A DNA stretch of 23,245 bases from CALRGL01 sp964374035 (GCA_964374035.1 CAYJWY010000015.1:1-23245), one strand, 5' to 3'; positions 5,186 through 12,938 are shown, counted from the stretch's first letter. The notes: generated by a model not told the origin, from the letters alone. Translations and numbers: made by a program.

Positions 5186-7613
5186 ACGTTTGGTTAAATT
5201 TTGGATGATATCTCTTTACCAGCAACGCAATCAAGACGAGGGCGGTTCCAACACTGATGTATGCCGCTTCCTTCATAAGTTCAGATTGTCGCTCATCTTT
5301 TCCGGAAACAATCGTGGTCGCGCTTGTTGTTGTCACTGGTGGCGCGATGAGTTCAAGATCGTTTTGTGATCGAGGTTTGAGTTTGAGTGAATTTGTTTGG
5401 CTGACGAGAACGCCACGAACCTTGATGCGATCACCTTTTGCGAAGCGCGTTGTGTCGATGTTGGCGTACTCGCTGATTGCGAGGGTGAGCTGAACGCCTT
5501 GGTCTTCCAGAACGATCGAGTCCTTCGATCGCGTGAAAATTTGTCCTTCCGTCGAGATGAGTTGCCCGTGCAAAGAGCTGTTGATGTCTGCGATCGACAC
5601 GGTTTTTGGTTCGAGCGCGGAGACCGATTCACGTGGCTCAATGCTTCCGAGGGCGGAGACTTTGATGCGGCGTTCGTCGCGAGCCGTGCTGAGTTCGCCG
5701 TTTACGCGCACGCTTTGTCCGGCTTGGATCGCGGGGAAGGCGGCGTCGCTCTTGAAGATTTGGATGCCTTTTCCGTTTACGAAGAGGTAGAAGATTTGTT
5801 TTCCAAGCACGCCAGGGGCAACAAGCGCGGTGCCTTCGACGCTTACGAACGTTCCATCAGCGGCGTCGATATTTGACGATGCGGCGTTCGAGGAATTTGT
5901 ATTGGATGATGTCGATGGCTCAACAGCCGCGTGAATCACTGGGGCTGTTATGACCGGTACGGAAATCGGCACGACGGCGGATGCGGGCTCGACGACCGCA
6001 GGCGTTGTGTTTGAAATTCCCGGCGTTGGTTGTGACCAAACGTAACTTCCGTTCACCAGTGCGAGCGATGATCCGTCTGTTGTCTTTGTGTAAGACACTT
6101 GGTTGATCGATTCGTTATCAGGACTGGTAAGCACGAGTGCGTCCGCGTCGTTGTTGAGCGCGATCTTGCTCGTTTGTCGAGCGATCGACAAGAACTTGCC
6201 AGGTTGCAAGAGGACCTGCTCTGCAAACGTAAATGTTTTCCCTGAGGCATCGGTGAGCGACCAGCCTTTGAGTGGCGCGGCGGTGGTTCCGGTGTTTTCA
6301 ATTTCAATGAACTCGTCGGTGAGATCATCGCCGGATGTATTTGGATAGAGTTCAGAGATGCGCAGGGTTTTTACGATCGGAAGTTGAGGTTCGATGGGTT
6401 CGACAGGCTCACCACCTGCGGCGGGTACAGCGACGATTGGTTGTGGAGCTGGTGCAACGACAGCCGGCGTTGTCGTTCGCGTCGTGACCGCTGGGGTCGT
6501 CGATGCAGCGACCGGAGATGGGGTTGGCGTTGCGGTCGCGGTAACGACAGGAGCTGGAGTCGCGACCATGACTGCCGTTGCAGGCTTGTTCGCCATAGCT
6601 TCAGCGACGGCGGACTTCACGTTGGCCGCGCCAGGCGTTCGCTCCGTCGTCCAAGTCCACTGATCGTTCACGAGCGAGAACGTCGATCCCTCCGTAGTTT
6701 TACTGTACGCGGTCTGATCGATCACTCCTCCGTCTGGGCTTTTGAGGAGAACGGATTCGACATCGTTGTTGAGCGAGATCTTGCTCAACGCGCGGTCGAC
6801 GACGTAGTACTGACCTGGGGCGACGGCGATACTGTCTTTAAAGATGAACTGTTTTCCCGAGGCATCCTCAAGGATCCAGCCTTTGAGCGAGACCGGTTCG
6901 GATCCTGTATTTCGAAGTTCAATAAACTCTTCTGCGAGATCGTCGCCAGTGGTGTTTGGATAGATTTCAGAAAGTCGAAGGGTGGTTGGGCTCGGCGCTG
7001 TGGCGATGGGTTCGACGGGTTCGACACCAGCTGAGCTGGGCTCTGCAGGCTCACCGCTTTTAGCAGGCTCACCACTTGCAGTAGGTGTCACGACTGCTGG
7101 CATGACGAGCGCCGGAGTCAGGATCGCGGGCATTGGAATTGGACTTATCGCGAGCTCGCCCTCCGTAGCTTTAGCGAAGGAGGCAGGCGCAACTACATCG
7201 ATCGCTCCTCCAGCAGATCCTCCATGAAGCTGTCCTCCAAGATCTGCTCCATTTCCATCAATTCCTGCAGTGACAGGTACGATTCCTCTTGACGAATTTG
7301 TTGGAGTACTCGGCTGGGAATTGAGAGGGTCGATGCGTACGTAATTAAGTCCGTTGGTGTTTGATGGTGCTGTGTGTGTGAACCAAGTTGTTTGTGTGTG
7401 ATGATCGGTTGCATATTGTGTAAGTTGTTGTAAGAGTTCGCTAAAATCTTTTTGTGAAAGACCGGAGAGTTGCGTGGTTTGTGTGACGATTGTGTGCGTG
7501 TACGTAAACGGTTGTGCGATGGCGGAAACGGACTGCGCCGCGCGAGCAGAAAATCCAGACACGAGCATGAGACCGGCAACGAGAAAACCCGCGAGCCGAG
7601 GCATTCGAGGCAT
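5139..7613 (-). CDS. Surface protein with two lamin-tail domains and OB-like region
   Basis: This 824-aa protein has a signal peptide (residues 1-26, ...FSARA-AQ), a Thr/Ser/Gln-rich N-terminal region, and two lamin-tail (LTD, Ig-like) domains at about 211-330 and 416-533. Each LTD begins LRxSExYPNTxGDDL and carries EFIEl.NTG, LKGW and GKxFxF. Pro/Ala/Thr/Val linkers separate them. From about 587 to 757 there are two beta-rich stretches with OB-fold-like pattern (SVEGTALVAPG, GQSVRVNGEL; then STEGQIF, GDRIKVRGVLV). A membrane helix at 783-799 is followed by a basic tail (KRYHPK), so it should be displayed outside and anchored at the C-terminus. Bacterial LTD proteins are often extracellular and may bind DNA or wall; the role is inference. 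Start ATG 7613; Met4 is an alternative. Confidence 0.85.
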   Translation of the reverse strand: MPRMPRLAGFLVAGLMLVSGFSARAAQSVSAIAQPFTYTHTIVTQTTQLSGLSQKDFSELLQQLTQYATDHHTQTTWFTHTAPSNTNGLNYVRIDPLNSQPSTPTNSSRGIVPVTAGIDGNGADLGGQLHGGSAGGAIDVVAPASFAKATEGELAISPIPMPAILTPALVMPAVVTPTASGEPAKSGEPAEPSSAGVEPVEPIATAPSPTTLRLSEIYPNTTGDDLAEEFIELRNTGSEPVSLKGWILEDASGKQFIFKDSIAVAPGQYYVVDRALSKISLNNDVESVLLKSPDGGVIDQTAYSKTTEGSTFSLVNDQWTWTTERTPGAANVKSAVAEAMANKPATAVMVATPAPVVTATATPTPSPVAASTTPAVTTRTTTPAVVAPAPQPIVAVPAAGGEPVEPIEPQLPIVKTLRISELYPNTSGDDLTDEFIEIENTGTTAAPLKGWSLTDASGKTFTFAEQVLLQPGKFLSIARQTSKIALNNDADALVLTSPDNESINQVSYTKTTDGSSLALVNGSYVWSQPTPGISNTTPAVVEPASAVVPISVPVITAPVIHAAVEPSTSSNTNSSNAASSNIDAADGTFVSVEGTALVAPGVLGKQIFYLFVNGKGIQIFKSDAAFPAIQAGQSVRVNGELSTARDERRIKVSALGSIEPRESVSALEPKTVSIADINSSLHGQLISTEGQIFTRSKDSIVLEDQGVQLTLAISEYANIDTTRFAKGDRIKVRGVLVSQTNSLKLKPRSQNDLELIAPPVTTTSATTIVSGKDERQSELMKEAAYISVGTALVLIALLVKRYHPKFNQTYASKNSLAVTPQDMR
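7160..7183. repeat. Dispersed repeat translated as SFAKATEG
   Basis: A 24-nt imperfect palindrome, CCTCC...GGAGG, with GCTTTAGC near its centre. It is read in frame within the lamin-tail gene as part of ASFAKATEGE. The same peptide recurs in unrelated proteins of CPR genomes as I remember them, which points to a mobile or expanding palindromic repeat. Confidence 0.5.
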
Positions 7614-7665
7614 AGATGAGTACGATTAGGGTGAATGAATCTGCGATCGCCCATGCGAGAAAAAA

Positions 7666-7700
7666 AGAAATCCCGCACGTCTTTAACGTGTGGGATTTCT
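7666..7700 (-). terminator. Strong intergenic terminator hairpin
   Basis: AGAAATCCCGCACG (7666-7679) pairs with CGTGTGGGATTTCT (7687-7700), one G-U, loop TCTTTAA. A-rich flank on the left gives the T run on the minus strand. It separates the lamin-tail gene from the upstream 88-aa gene. Confidence 0.8.
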
Positions 7701-7771
7701 TTTCTCGTGTACGTTCATGACATCATGAAATGTTGTCCATGTCAAGGTAAGAGGTGTGGATGAAAAGAAAA

Positions 7772-7795
7772 AAGTTCACTTGTGCGAGTGAACTT
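7772..7795 (-). terminator. Terminator of the 88-aa gene
   Basis: AAGTTCACT (7772-7780) pairs with AGTGAACTT (7787-7795); on the minus strand it is followed by TTTTTTCTTTTC. It begins 3 nt after the stop codon of the 88-aa gene. Confidence 0.85.
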
Positions 7796-7798
7796 ACG

Positions 7799-8065
7799 TT
7801 AGATGATGCGCCTGTTTCCAATGACGTGCGTGTAGACGCGCACACCCTCGTAGATTTCTGGGAGGATCGGTTCGGCTGGAAGGGGATCATGCAAGAATAC
7901 CATGATGCAGTAGTCGTTACGTTCCTCCTCGGACGCCTGGCGATCCACTTCATGAACCTTGAGTACTCCGCAGGATCGCAAGAGCCCGGAATGTGGCATT
8001 ACCGAGAAATAGCGGCGTTCGAACTCATCCATAAGCCGACGAACTTCATCACGGCTGAGAGACAT
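7799..8065 (-). CDS. 88-aa hypothetical protein
   Basis: The start ATG at 8065 has GGAGG 5 nt upstream and a consensus promoter at 8099-8127, so expression should be good. The protein has an N-terminal helix (SLSRDEVRRLMDEFERRYFS), a CGVLKV strand, an acidic turn (ASEEERND), then CIMVFLHDPLP and LPEIYEGVRVYTHVIGN. The layout (helix, strand, CI.V.L strand, LP..YEGV.V strand) recalls small alpha-beta domains found beside trypsin-like proteases, but the likeness is weak and I assign no function. It is monocistronic with its own terminator. Confidence 0.7.
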   Translation of the reverse strand: MSLSRDEVRRLMDEFERRYFSVMPHSGLLRSCGVLKVHEVDRQASEEERNDYCIMVFLHDPLPAEPILPEIYEGVRVYTHVIGNRRII

Positions 8066-8098
8066 GGGGACCTCCAAAGATGGGTGTTTCGTGGATGG

Positions 8099-8127
8099 AA
8101 TGTAGTCGAAAGATGTCGTTGTGTCAA
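8099..8127 (-). promoter_or_regulatory. Consensus promoter of the 88-aa gene
   Basis: Minus strand: TTGACA (8127-8122), 17-nt spacer, TACATT (8104-8099). Start near 8092, about 27 nt before the ATG at 8065. A near-copy of this promoter lies at 12960-12988 with no gene behind it. Confidence 0.85.
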
Positions 8128-8138
8128 CGTGTCGATCA

Positions 8139-8168
8139 AAAAATCTGATCCAAGAAGATCAGATTTTT
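8139..8168 (-). terminator. Terminator of the Nudix operon
   Basis: AAAAATCTGATC (8139-8150) pairs perfectly with GATCAGATTTTT (8157-8168), loop CAAGAA. On the minus strand the stem ends in a T run. It overlaps the stop codon of the Nudix gene. Confidence 0.85.
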
Positions 8169-8607
8169 ACACTGGCGGCAGGGCTTTTTCAACCGCCCAT
8201 TTTTGAAAGTCACTGGCGGAGGAAGCAAGAAATTCTTCGGGAGTCAGCCAGATGATTTTGTGATCAGCTTCAATGCTATTTTTTGAATCTATCTCAGCGG
8301 TTCTCGCTTGAAAAAACGTTGCGACTTTATTGAGCGGTCCCATGCTCGATGTTTCAAAAAATTGATTCGCCTTTCCAAGATCGCGCAGTTCTTTCAGAGT
8401 GCACCCAGCCTCCTCGAATGTCTCACGTTGCACTGCCGTCAGCGGGTCCTCTCCCTCATCGATACCACCTCCTGGAAGATGAAATTTGTTTCTGACATTT
8501 AAGACGAGTAATCGTCCCTGGTCATCAAATGCAACCACATACACACTAACTCGTGTTGTGTATGGTTGTGATGGTTCGGTGCCGAATTGCAGAACGTCGT
8601 CGGGCAT
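8167..8607 (-). CDS. Nudix hydrolase
   Basis: The protein is 146 aa, a single Nudix domain. The box GX5EX7REUXEEXGU is complete: Gly47, Glu53, Arg61-Glu62, Glu65-Glu66, Gly68. The two final Glu bind the divalent metal that helps cleave nucleoside diphosphates linked to another moiety. The substrate is not evident; the short DxxGRLLVLNVRNKFHLPGG start recalls NUDIX proteins of the MutT/ADP-ribose pyrophosphatase type. ATG at 8607 lies one base after the TAA of the UlaG-like gene, so translation is probably coupled. Upstream in-frame codons lie inside that gene. Its terminator overlaps the stop. Confidence 0.9.
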   Translation of the reverse strand: MPDDVLQFGTEPSQPYTTRVSVYVVAFDDQGRLLVLNVRNKFHLPGGGIDEGEDPLTAVQRETFEEAGCTLKELRDLGKANQFFETSSMGPLNKVATFFQARTAEIDSKNSIEADHKIIWLTPEEFLASSASDFQKWAVEKALPPV

Positions 8608-8608
8608 A

Positions 8609-9403
8609 TTATTCGTTCGATGACTGGGCCAGCATCGAACAGAACAAATAACTTTTAGGATTTCCCATTGCTTGATCGATACGCTCACGATCGACTTCCA
8701 ACGACGGTTTGTTGAGCACAATGCCCGAGTATTCCTTGTTTAAAATCAACGCATTTTCGAGAACGTAGCAGAGCTCTAAGAAACTGCTCTCGTTCTCGTA
8801 TCTCTTGTTAGCACTGGCGTTCGTCTTAAAATAGGTTTTGAAAAACGTTCTCAAAACTTCCGTGCTTTCATCTGTTGGCAAATTTTTTGGCGCAAGATGG
8901 TGTGCCCAGAAAATGAGTTTCGGTTTGAGCGCGACGATATTTTGTCTCACAATGTCGTTTGCCTGTCGGTCGTCTGTTTTTGGTGGAGAAATAAAGATCA
9001 CGTCGGGCGAACCGATCTCCGTAAGTTGTTCGTCAGTGAGTAAGTGCGCGTTGTCGGCGAAGTGAGCAAGACGCAAACCGTCGACGGTGTAGTGCCAAGC
9101 GATGTTCACGTCGCCGTTGTATTCGTAGATGACCGTGCCTCGCAGATCGAGGTGGGGAAATGGGTTGCTGTTCGGCGCTGTTGGGGGCGCGTGTTGCAAC
9201 CAACCACCAGGTGCGAATGCATGATCCGCGTCCGGCTCGGACATTAAAACGACATTTGTTCCGAAGAGTTTTCCTAGAAACGTTTTGGGAAAGTTCGGAC
9301 CGAGCTGCCACTCGGGTGCATCATTGAATGGATCAACGAGAATACGAAAGCCTGCTTGGTTTTCGATCAGGAAGCAGGAGAGGCCGATGAAGTGGATTTT
9401 CAT
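8609..9403 (-). CDS. UlaG-like metallo-beta-lactamase-fold protein with altered metal motif
   Basis: The protein is 264 aa. The start MKIHFIGLSCFLIE, LVDPF at 22-26, and late HFADNAHLLT / PDVIFISPP / IFWAHHLAP segments follow the UlaG-type metallo-beta-lactamase layout (metal-dependent hydrolases of phosphodiesters, lactones and similar). The usual HxHxDH is here EPDADH (Glu56, Asp58, Asp60, His61), so the first two His are replaced by acidic residues; His114 and His168/169 may complete a site. It may bind a different metal or have lost activity. It precedes the Nudix gene by one base, suggesting a shared small-molecule pathway. No Shine-Dalgarno site is visible. Confidence 0.75.
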   Translation of the reverse strand: MKIHFIGLSCFLIENQAGFRILVDPFNDAPEWQLGPNFPKTFLGKLFGTNVVLMSEPDADHAFAPGGWLQHAPPTAPNSNPFPHLDLRGTVIYEYNGDVNIAWHYTVDGLRLAHFADNAHLLTDEQLTEIGSPDVIFISPPKTDDRQANDIVRQNIVALKPKLIFWAHHLAPKNLPTDESTEVLRTFFKTYFKTNASANKRYENESSFLELCYVLENALILNKEYSGIVLNKPSLEVDRERIDQAMGNPKSYLFCSMLAQSSNE

Positions 9404-9538
9404 AGGTTATCTAATCGATTTGTTTAAAAAAGAGTTAATTAAGCTCGGGAGGTGCAGGAAGAAAAATGGGTGTGGGAAAATGAATTCCAGCCGACCCTCG
9501 TATTGGCTGAGGGTGTATTTTTACGGAGTTTTCTTCTC
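9404..9538. other. Intergenic, hairpin with T run on plus strand
   Basis: ACCCTC (9494-9499) pairs with GAGGGT (9509-9514), followed by GTATTTTTA. An overlapping alternative pairs CAGCC with GGCTG. No plus-strand gene precedes it, and on the minus strand there is no T run, so termination is doubtful. AT-content rises here and stays high until about 12130. Confidence 0.4.
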
Positions 9539-11305
9539 TTATCTTCTTGCAATAATTACATCGCCTTTTGGAAACATGTCTGTTTGTATAAGTTGAGCGT
9601 CGAAACCAAAACGTCGTAGATAACTCACTCTTGCTTCATCAAGTTTTGTCATCGCTTCCATACCTTGCGCTCTTTTCTTTACGTCTTCACTGTTCGTTTT
9701 AGAAGAATCTTTACACCACTTTCTCCAGTCATCTTGCGAGATGTTATATCGTGCAGGTTGATCTTTAGCTTTATCCTGACAGCAGGTCATGATGATGAGT
9801 AGAGGACTTTCCGATTGCACCCAGCGTTCAATAATCGTATCGGTAAGATCGCCGCATGAGTGTTTGGCTACAACTAAAGCGTCCGATGGTATTTCGGCTT
9901 CTTGAAGAGTTTGTGTTTTATATTTTACTATTTTTTTAAATTGATCAGAGTCAGGAAGTTGCTCTACAATGAGCCGATTAAAAATAGCGAGATCCTCAAC
10001 TGGATCAACAATGTTTGTCTCGTCTAATTTTTTATTACGAGCCAATAATTCCATAGAGACCGCAAGCCCCAAATCTCCTGCGCCGCCAGCCATATCAATA
10101 ACTCGCCTTATATTTGGTGGAAGATTGTCTAGCTCCTCATTCATCAAACTGATCATGTATTTTAACTCATCCATTTTTTGAACGATCTTTTCTTGTGTTT
10201 GAGAAGCCGTTGCATCTAGGGTGTCATTTGTTATTCTTCCTTGTTTTTTTTCTCTCATTTTCCTAATTAAAATGTTTGCACGGTCTCTGAAGATTACTCT
10301 TGATTTTAGAAAAGCCAGTTTATTGTAAAAATTCTCTCTCCTCTTTTCCTTTTCTGATAAATCCTCTGGAACATCCCCCTCGATGATTCTGTGTGTGCCT
10401 TTGAGTTTTGTTTCTTGCCCAGATTGACCTTTTGATATGCTTGTTGGGTGATAAATTTTCTGCCCCAACATTTCAGGATCCACACTACTTGAAGCTTTGA
10501 CAATTGCTTTTGCCAATTCAAAATTTCTTGATAAGACAATGACAAACCCAGGATATAGTTTTTTGATTATTGCTTCGCCTTTTTCGTTTTCAAAAAAAGT
10601 GACAATCCTTCCACGGCCATCATCTCGTTGATTTGGCCTTAGTCCCCACCGAGAGAAAACTTCATCATTGATTGTTTCTGCTCCAACAAATAACATTCCG
10701 TCCGCATCTTGAATAATACCGGACTCGAAACCATTTGTTGCCATGGCGATGAAACCATTATCCATCTCTGAAATTGGCACTCCTTCTTCCATTCTAAATT
10801 TTTTTTGTGACTCTTCTAAAACATGTTTTTGAGTTTGTTCAAAAAATTGATCTGGATCATTATTTGCTTCTCTTAATAGCCCGCTGATTCTGTCGAGATC
10901 TTTTAAAAATTCACCATCAGTCATGTCCATTTCCCGCTCTTTTCCTATCGTATTTGCCGCATTCAACATCATCCATATTCTTGTTGTTGAATCCACGGCT
11001 TCTCTTAATCGAGAAGAATATTTCCAGGGCCCACCAAGTTGAATTTCCAAAACCATCTTAAGGACTTCATCATAGGAAGCACCTAATTTTTCTGATAATG
11101 TTTTTACTTTCGTATTCGTTTCTTGAATTGCAACAATTCCAACCGGATCAAGACCTCGCTTGATCCGATCATCTAGGCTCATCAGATGATGAGCTTTTGA
11201 AAAATCTACAAGTTCGCGTTTAACGGTCGCGACCCTCATTTCCTGTAACTCTCCGTTTACTTCCGGGTTATGCGCTGGTTCATTTTGTTTGTTACCTTTT
11301 TCCAC
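9539..11305 (-). CDS. Methyltransferase with METTL25/RRNAD1-like catalytic domain
   Basis: The protein is 588 aa. The C-terminal third has class I methyltransferase motifs: VIDMAGGAGDLG (402-413), a post-strand-2 acid in NIVDPV (431-436), VVAKHSCGDLTD (478-489) and IIMTCCQDK (504-512). The HxCGDL plus CC pair marks the Methyltransf_32 (PF13679) type seen in METTL25 and RRNAD1. The N-terminal ~370 residues are charged and helical with no domain I recognise; FLKDLDRISGLLREANNDPD and a GFIAMATNGFESG segment stand out. The annotated start is GTG at 11305; an internal ATG at residue 23 (11239) is an alternative. The gene is AT-rich compared with its neighbours and lies 22 nt after a broken gene, suggesting acquired DNA. 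Substrate unknown; RNA or protein are possible. Confidence 0.75.
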   Translation of the reverse strand: MEKGNKQNEPAHNPEVNGELQEMRVATVKRELVDFSKAHHLMSLDDRIKRGLDPVGIVAIQETNTKVKTLSEKLGASYDEVLKMVLEIQLGGPWKYSSRLREAVDSTTRIWMMLNAANTIGKEREMDMTDGEFLKDLDRISGLLREANNDPDQFFEQTQKHVLEESQKKFRMEEGVPISEMDNGFIAMATNGFESGIIQDADGMLFVGAETINDEVFSRWGLRPNQRDDGRGRIVTFFENEKGEAIIKKLYPGFVIVLSRNFELAKAIVKASSSVDPEMLGQKIYHPTSISKGQSGQETKLKGTHRIIEGDVPEDLSEKEKRRENFYNKLAFLKSRVIFRDRANILIRKMREKKQGRITNDTLDATASQTQEKIVQKMDELKYMISLMNEELDNLPPNIRRVIDMAGGAGDLGLAVSMELLARNKKLDETNIVDPVEDLAIFNRLIVEQLPDSDQFKKIVKYKTQTLQEAEIPSDALVVAKHSCGDLTDTIIERWVQSESPLLIIMTCCQDKAKDQPARYNISQDDWRKWCKDSSKTNSEDVKKRAQGMEAMTKLDEARVSYLRRFGFDAQLIQTDMFPKGDVIIARR

Positions 11306-11327
11306 ATTGATTCACACAGGATGAAAA

Positions 11328-12023
11328 TTATTTCTCAAAAATAATTCCGAATGTTGGCGATAGTTGTTTATCAACTCGAACACCAATCTCCTCTAAAGTT
11401 TTCTCTTTTGAGCCGACAAACGTCAAAGCCCCTTCCTTCACGGCGGCAAATTCCTCTCCAGACCAATACGCAGAAGCAAAACCGCGGTCTGATGTATATA
11501 TTCTCATTTTTATACCCCCAACTTCTCCGTCTTCAAATGGAATGTTAAGAATTTTTTGTAATTCTTTTTCTGCCGCTGTTGTCTTTTCATCATCCGTTGC
11601 GGTTTCCAGCCATATTAAAGCTCGGTGGAATTGTTTAAATTTTTCTGTAGGTGGTAAATCAGCGGCGGAATGTTCGTCATTAGAAGCTGAAGCTAAAATA
11701 AGCCACGCCTCACGCTCTTCGTCTTTAAGCGAACCTGGTCCTGTGTCGTGAGCACGCCTGGTCGACTTGTTAATCGTTCCCTTCAGTGCTAACTCTAAAG
11801 AAGCTGGATCCGAACCTCGTGAAATCAAACGATTAGCAAATAAGGCTTCATCGCCTTTCAGTCTAAGTACGGTCGAAATCAGATTTACATTCTCATTGCC
11901 TATTAAACCTTCCTGTCTCGCTTTCTTCAGTATTTCTTATATGTTCTTGAGTATTTTTTCTCGTTTATCTTGTTTATTTTTTTCTGCATCCTCATGAGTA
12001 AAACTTGGGATTGGTTCTGGCAT
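11328..12023 (-). pseudogene. Gene interrupted by an in-frame TAA
   Basis: From ATG at 12023 the frame reads MPEPIPSFTHEDAEKN...KILKNI, meets TAA at 11939-11937 (codon 29), then continues without another stop as EILKKARQEGLIGNENVNLI...FEK to 11328. The two parts join as one charged helical protein of about 231 residues, so a single base change (for example from CAA, GAA or AAA) probably killed it. A later TTG at 11828 could give a 166-aa product, but it has no ribosome site. The C-terminal part (GGIKMRIYTSDRGFASAYWSG) is beta-like. I do not recognise the family. It lies directly upstream of the methyltransferase and probably shared its message; a sequencing error is the main alternative. Confidence 0.65.
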
Positions 12024-12132
12024 ATTATTGATTGCGGAAAATAGCAAGCTATTTTCGATACGTTACAAATTAATCAAGATTTATTTTAAAGCAAAAAATG
12101 CTAGAGGTCTAGATCCATCCCTTTTTTCTGTT

Positions 12133-12217
12133 TGGTGGGCGAGGAGAGACTCGAACTCTCAAACCTTGCGGTGCATGCTCCTAAGGCATGTGCGTATACC
12201 AATTCCGCCACTCGCCC
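12133..12217 (-). tRNA. tRNA-Leu(TAG), copy 1
   Basis: Acceptor GGGCGAG/CTCGCCC, discriminator A, encoded CCA (12135-12133), anticodon stem CATGC/GCATG with loop CTTAGGA (anticodon TAG), variable arm ACCGCAAGGT, T arm GAGAG-TTCGAGT-CTCTC. It reads CUN leucine codons. Its 3' end borders the AT-rich segment. A second tRNA-Leu(TAG) lies at 14375-14459 with different stems. Confidence 0.95.
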
Positions 12218-12226
12218 ATGAAGAAG

Positions 12227-12255
12227 AGTCTATCTCACGTCGACCACCTCGACAA
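12227..12255 (-). promoter_or_regulatory. Promoter of tRNA-Leu(TAG) copy 1
   Basis: Minus strand: TTGTCG (12255-12250), 17-nt spacer, TAGACT (12232-12227). Start near 12220, just before the tRNA. Both boxes recur unchanged at the second tRNA-Leu, although the spacer has diverged. Confidence 0.8.
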
Positions 12256-12277
12256 GACATCGCCTTCACGCTATTCT
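12249..12277 (+). promoter_or_regulatory. Promoter of serine hydrolase copy 1 (leaderless)
   Basis: TCGACA (12249-12254), 17-nt spacer, TATTCT (12272-12277). Start near 12284, about 3 nt before the ATG. Its -35 overlaps the -35 of the divergent tRNA promoter by five bases. Both boxes are kept in copy 2. Confidence 0.65.
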
Positions 12278-12938
12278 TTCGACATTATGCGCGTCATTCT
12301 CGTTCACGGTTTCAATGCGGACCCGACCATGAATTTCCATCCCTGGCTTGGCGATCAGCTTCGCGATCTTGGGTTTCAGGTGGTGATTCCCAAACTCTCG
12401 CTCGCGATCTCGGAAGAGATCGACTTCAATTTGATTATCGAGGAGATGAAGGATCAGATTGGCTACCTGAAAAACGACGATATCTTGCTTGGGCATTCCC
12501 TTGGCGGACTCGTCATTTTGCAGTACCTCGAGGCTGTCGAGATGACCGAGACGCCGCGCGCGGTTGTCCTTGTGGCTCCTCCTTTTAAGGTCTCTCGTCC
12601 CGAACTTCGTCGTCTGTTCATCGCCGACCTCGATGCCGAGGTCTTGATGTGGAAGGCTCGCGAATACGTCGTCGTACACTCAAAGGACGACACACTTGTG
12701 CCGTTTGAACATGGAGAAAAGCTTGCGGCCCTGCTTCGAGCACGTATGGTTGAGACCGCGACAGACGGCCACTACATGGACGCCGAGTATCCGGTCCTCG
12801 TCGAGACCATTAAGCATATCGCGAGCACCCCGTTCGAATACGCCCCAGGCATGAGCCTTTCTGACGATTATAAGGACATTCCTTCGCCTATTTAGCGTGT
12901 GGAAAACGTCGGGATACATCTCTTGACAGGGTTTCCCT
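12265..12938 (+). repeat. 674-nt duplicated segment, copy 1
   Basis: Matches 14507-15180 at an offset of 2242 with two differences: C12301/T14543 and T12310/G14552, both synonymous third positions. It ends inside a promoter spacer: TTGACA at 12923-12928 is followed by the first ten spacer bases and then unrelated sequence. Confidence 0.95.
12287..12895 (+). CDS. RBBP9/YdeN-type serine hydrolase, copy 1
   Basis: The protein is 202 aa, an alpha/beta hydrolase of the small Ser_hydrolase (PF06821) type. VILVHGFNADP with NFHPWL at residues 3-21 is the family's HG...W.PWL start. The nucleophile elbow is GHSLGG (Ser71), the acid lies in HSKDDTLVP (Asp134 or 135) and the His in DGHYMD (His162), so the triad is complete. 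Substrate unknown; family members include esterases. The start at 12287 begins at MRVILVHG, and a promoter places transcription about three bases upstream. The protein is identical to the copy at 14529. It is divergent from tRNA-Leu(TAG) copy 1. Downstream lies a fragment of the promoter that in copy 2 drives the non-coding RNA. Confidence 0.9.
   Translation: MRVILVHGFNADPTMNFHPWLGDQLRDLGFQVVIPKLSLAISEEIDFNLIIEEMKDQIGYLKNDDILLGHSLGGLVILQYLEAVEMTETPRAVVLVAPPFKVSRPELRRLFIADLDAEVLMWKAREYVVVHSKDDTLVPFEHGEKLAALLRARMVETATDGHYMDAEYPVLVETIKHIASTPFEYAPGMSLSDDYKDIPSPI

Noticed and set aside
6384..7034. 216-codon plus-strand frame opposite the lamin-tail gene
   Set aside because: Arg/Cys/Trp-rich shadow of the Pro/Thr/Ala linkers on the other strand.
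9404..9538. Left attachment site of an island paired with tRNA-Leu at 12133
   Set aside because: No copy of the tRNA 3' end was found here and no integrase gene lies in the segment.
9285..9596. Plus-strand frame with LYS-rich membrane-like tail (from ATG 9390)
   Set aside because: Antisense to the UlaG-like gene start and methyltransferase end; no promoter or ribosome site, and composition follows the AT-rich intergenic.
11828..12023. Alternative genetic code (stop reassignment) explaining the in-frame stop
   Set aside because: The codon is TAA, whereas CPR recoding affects TGA; many genes here end normally with TAA or TGA.
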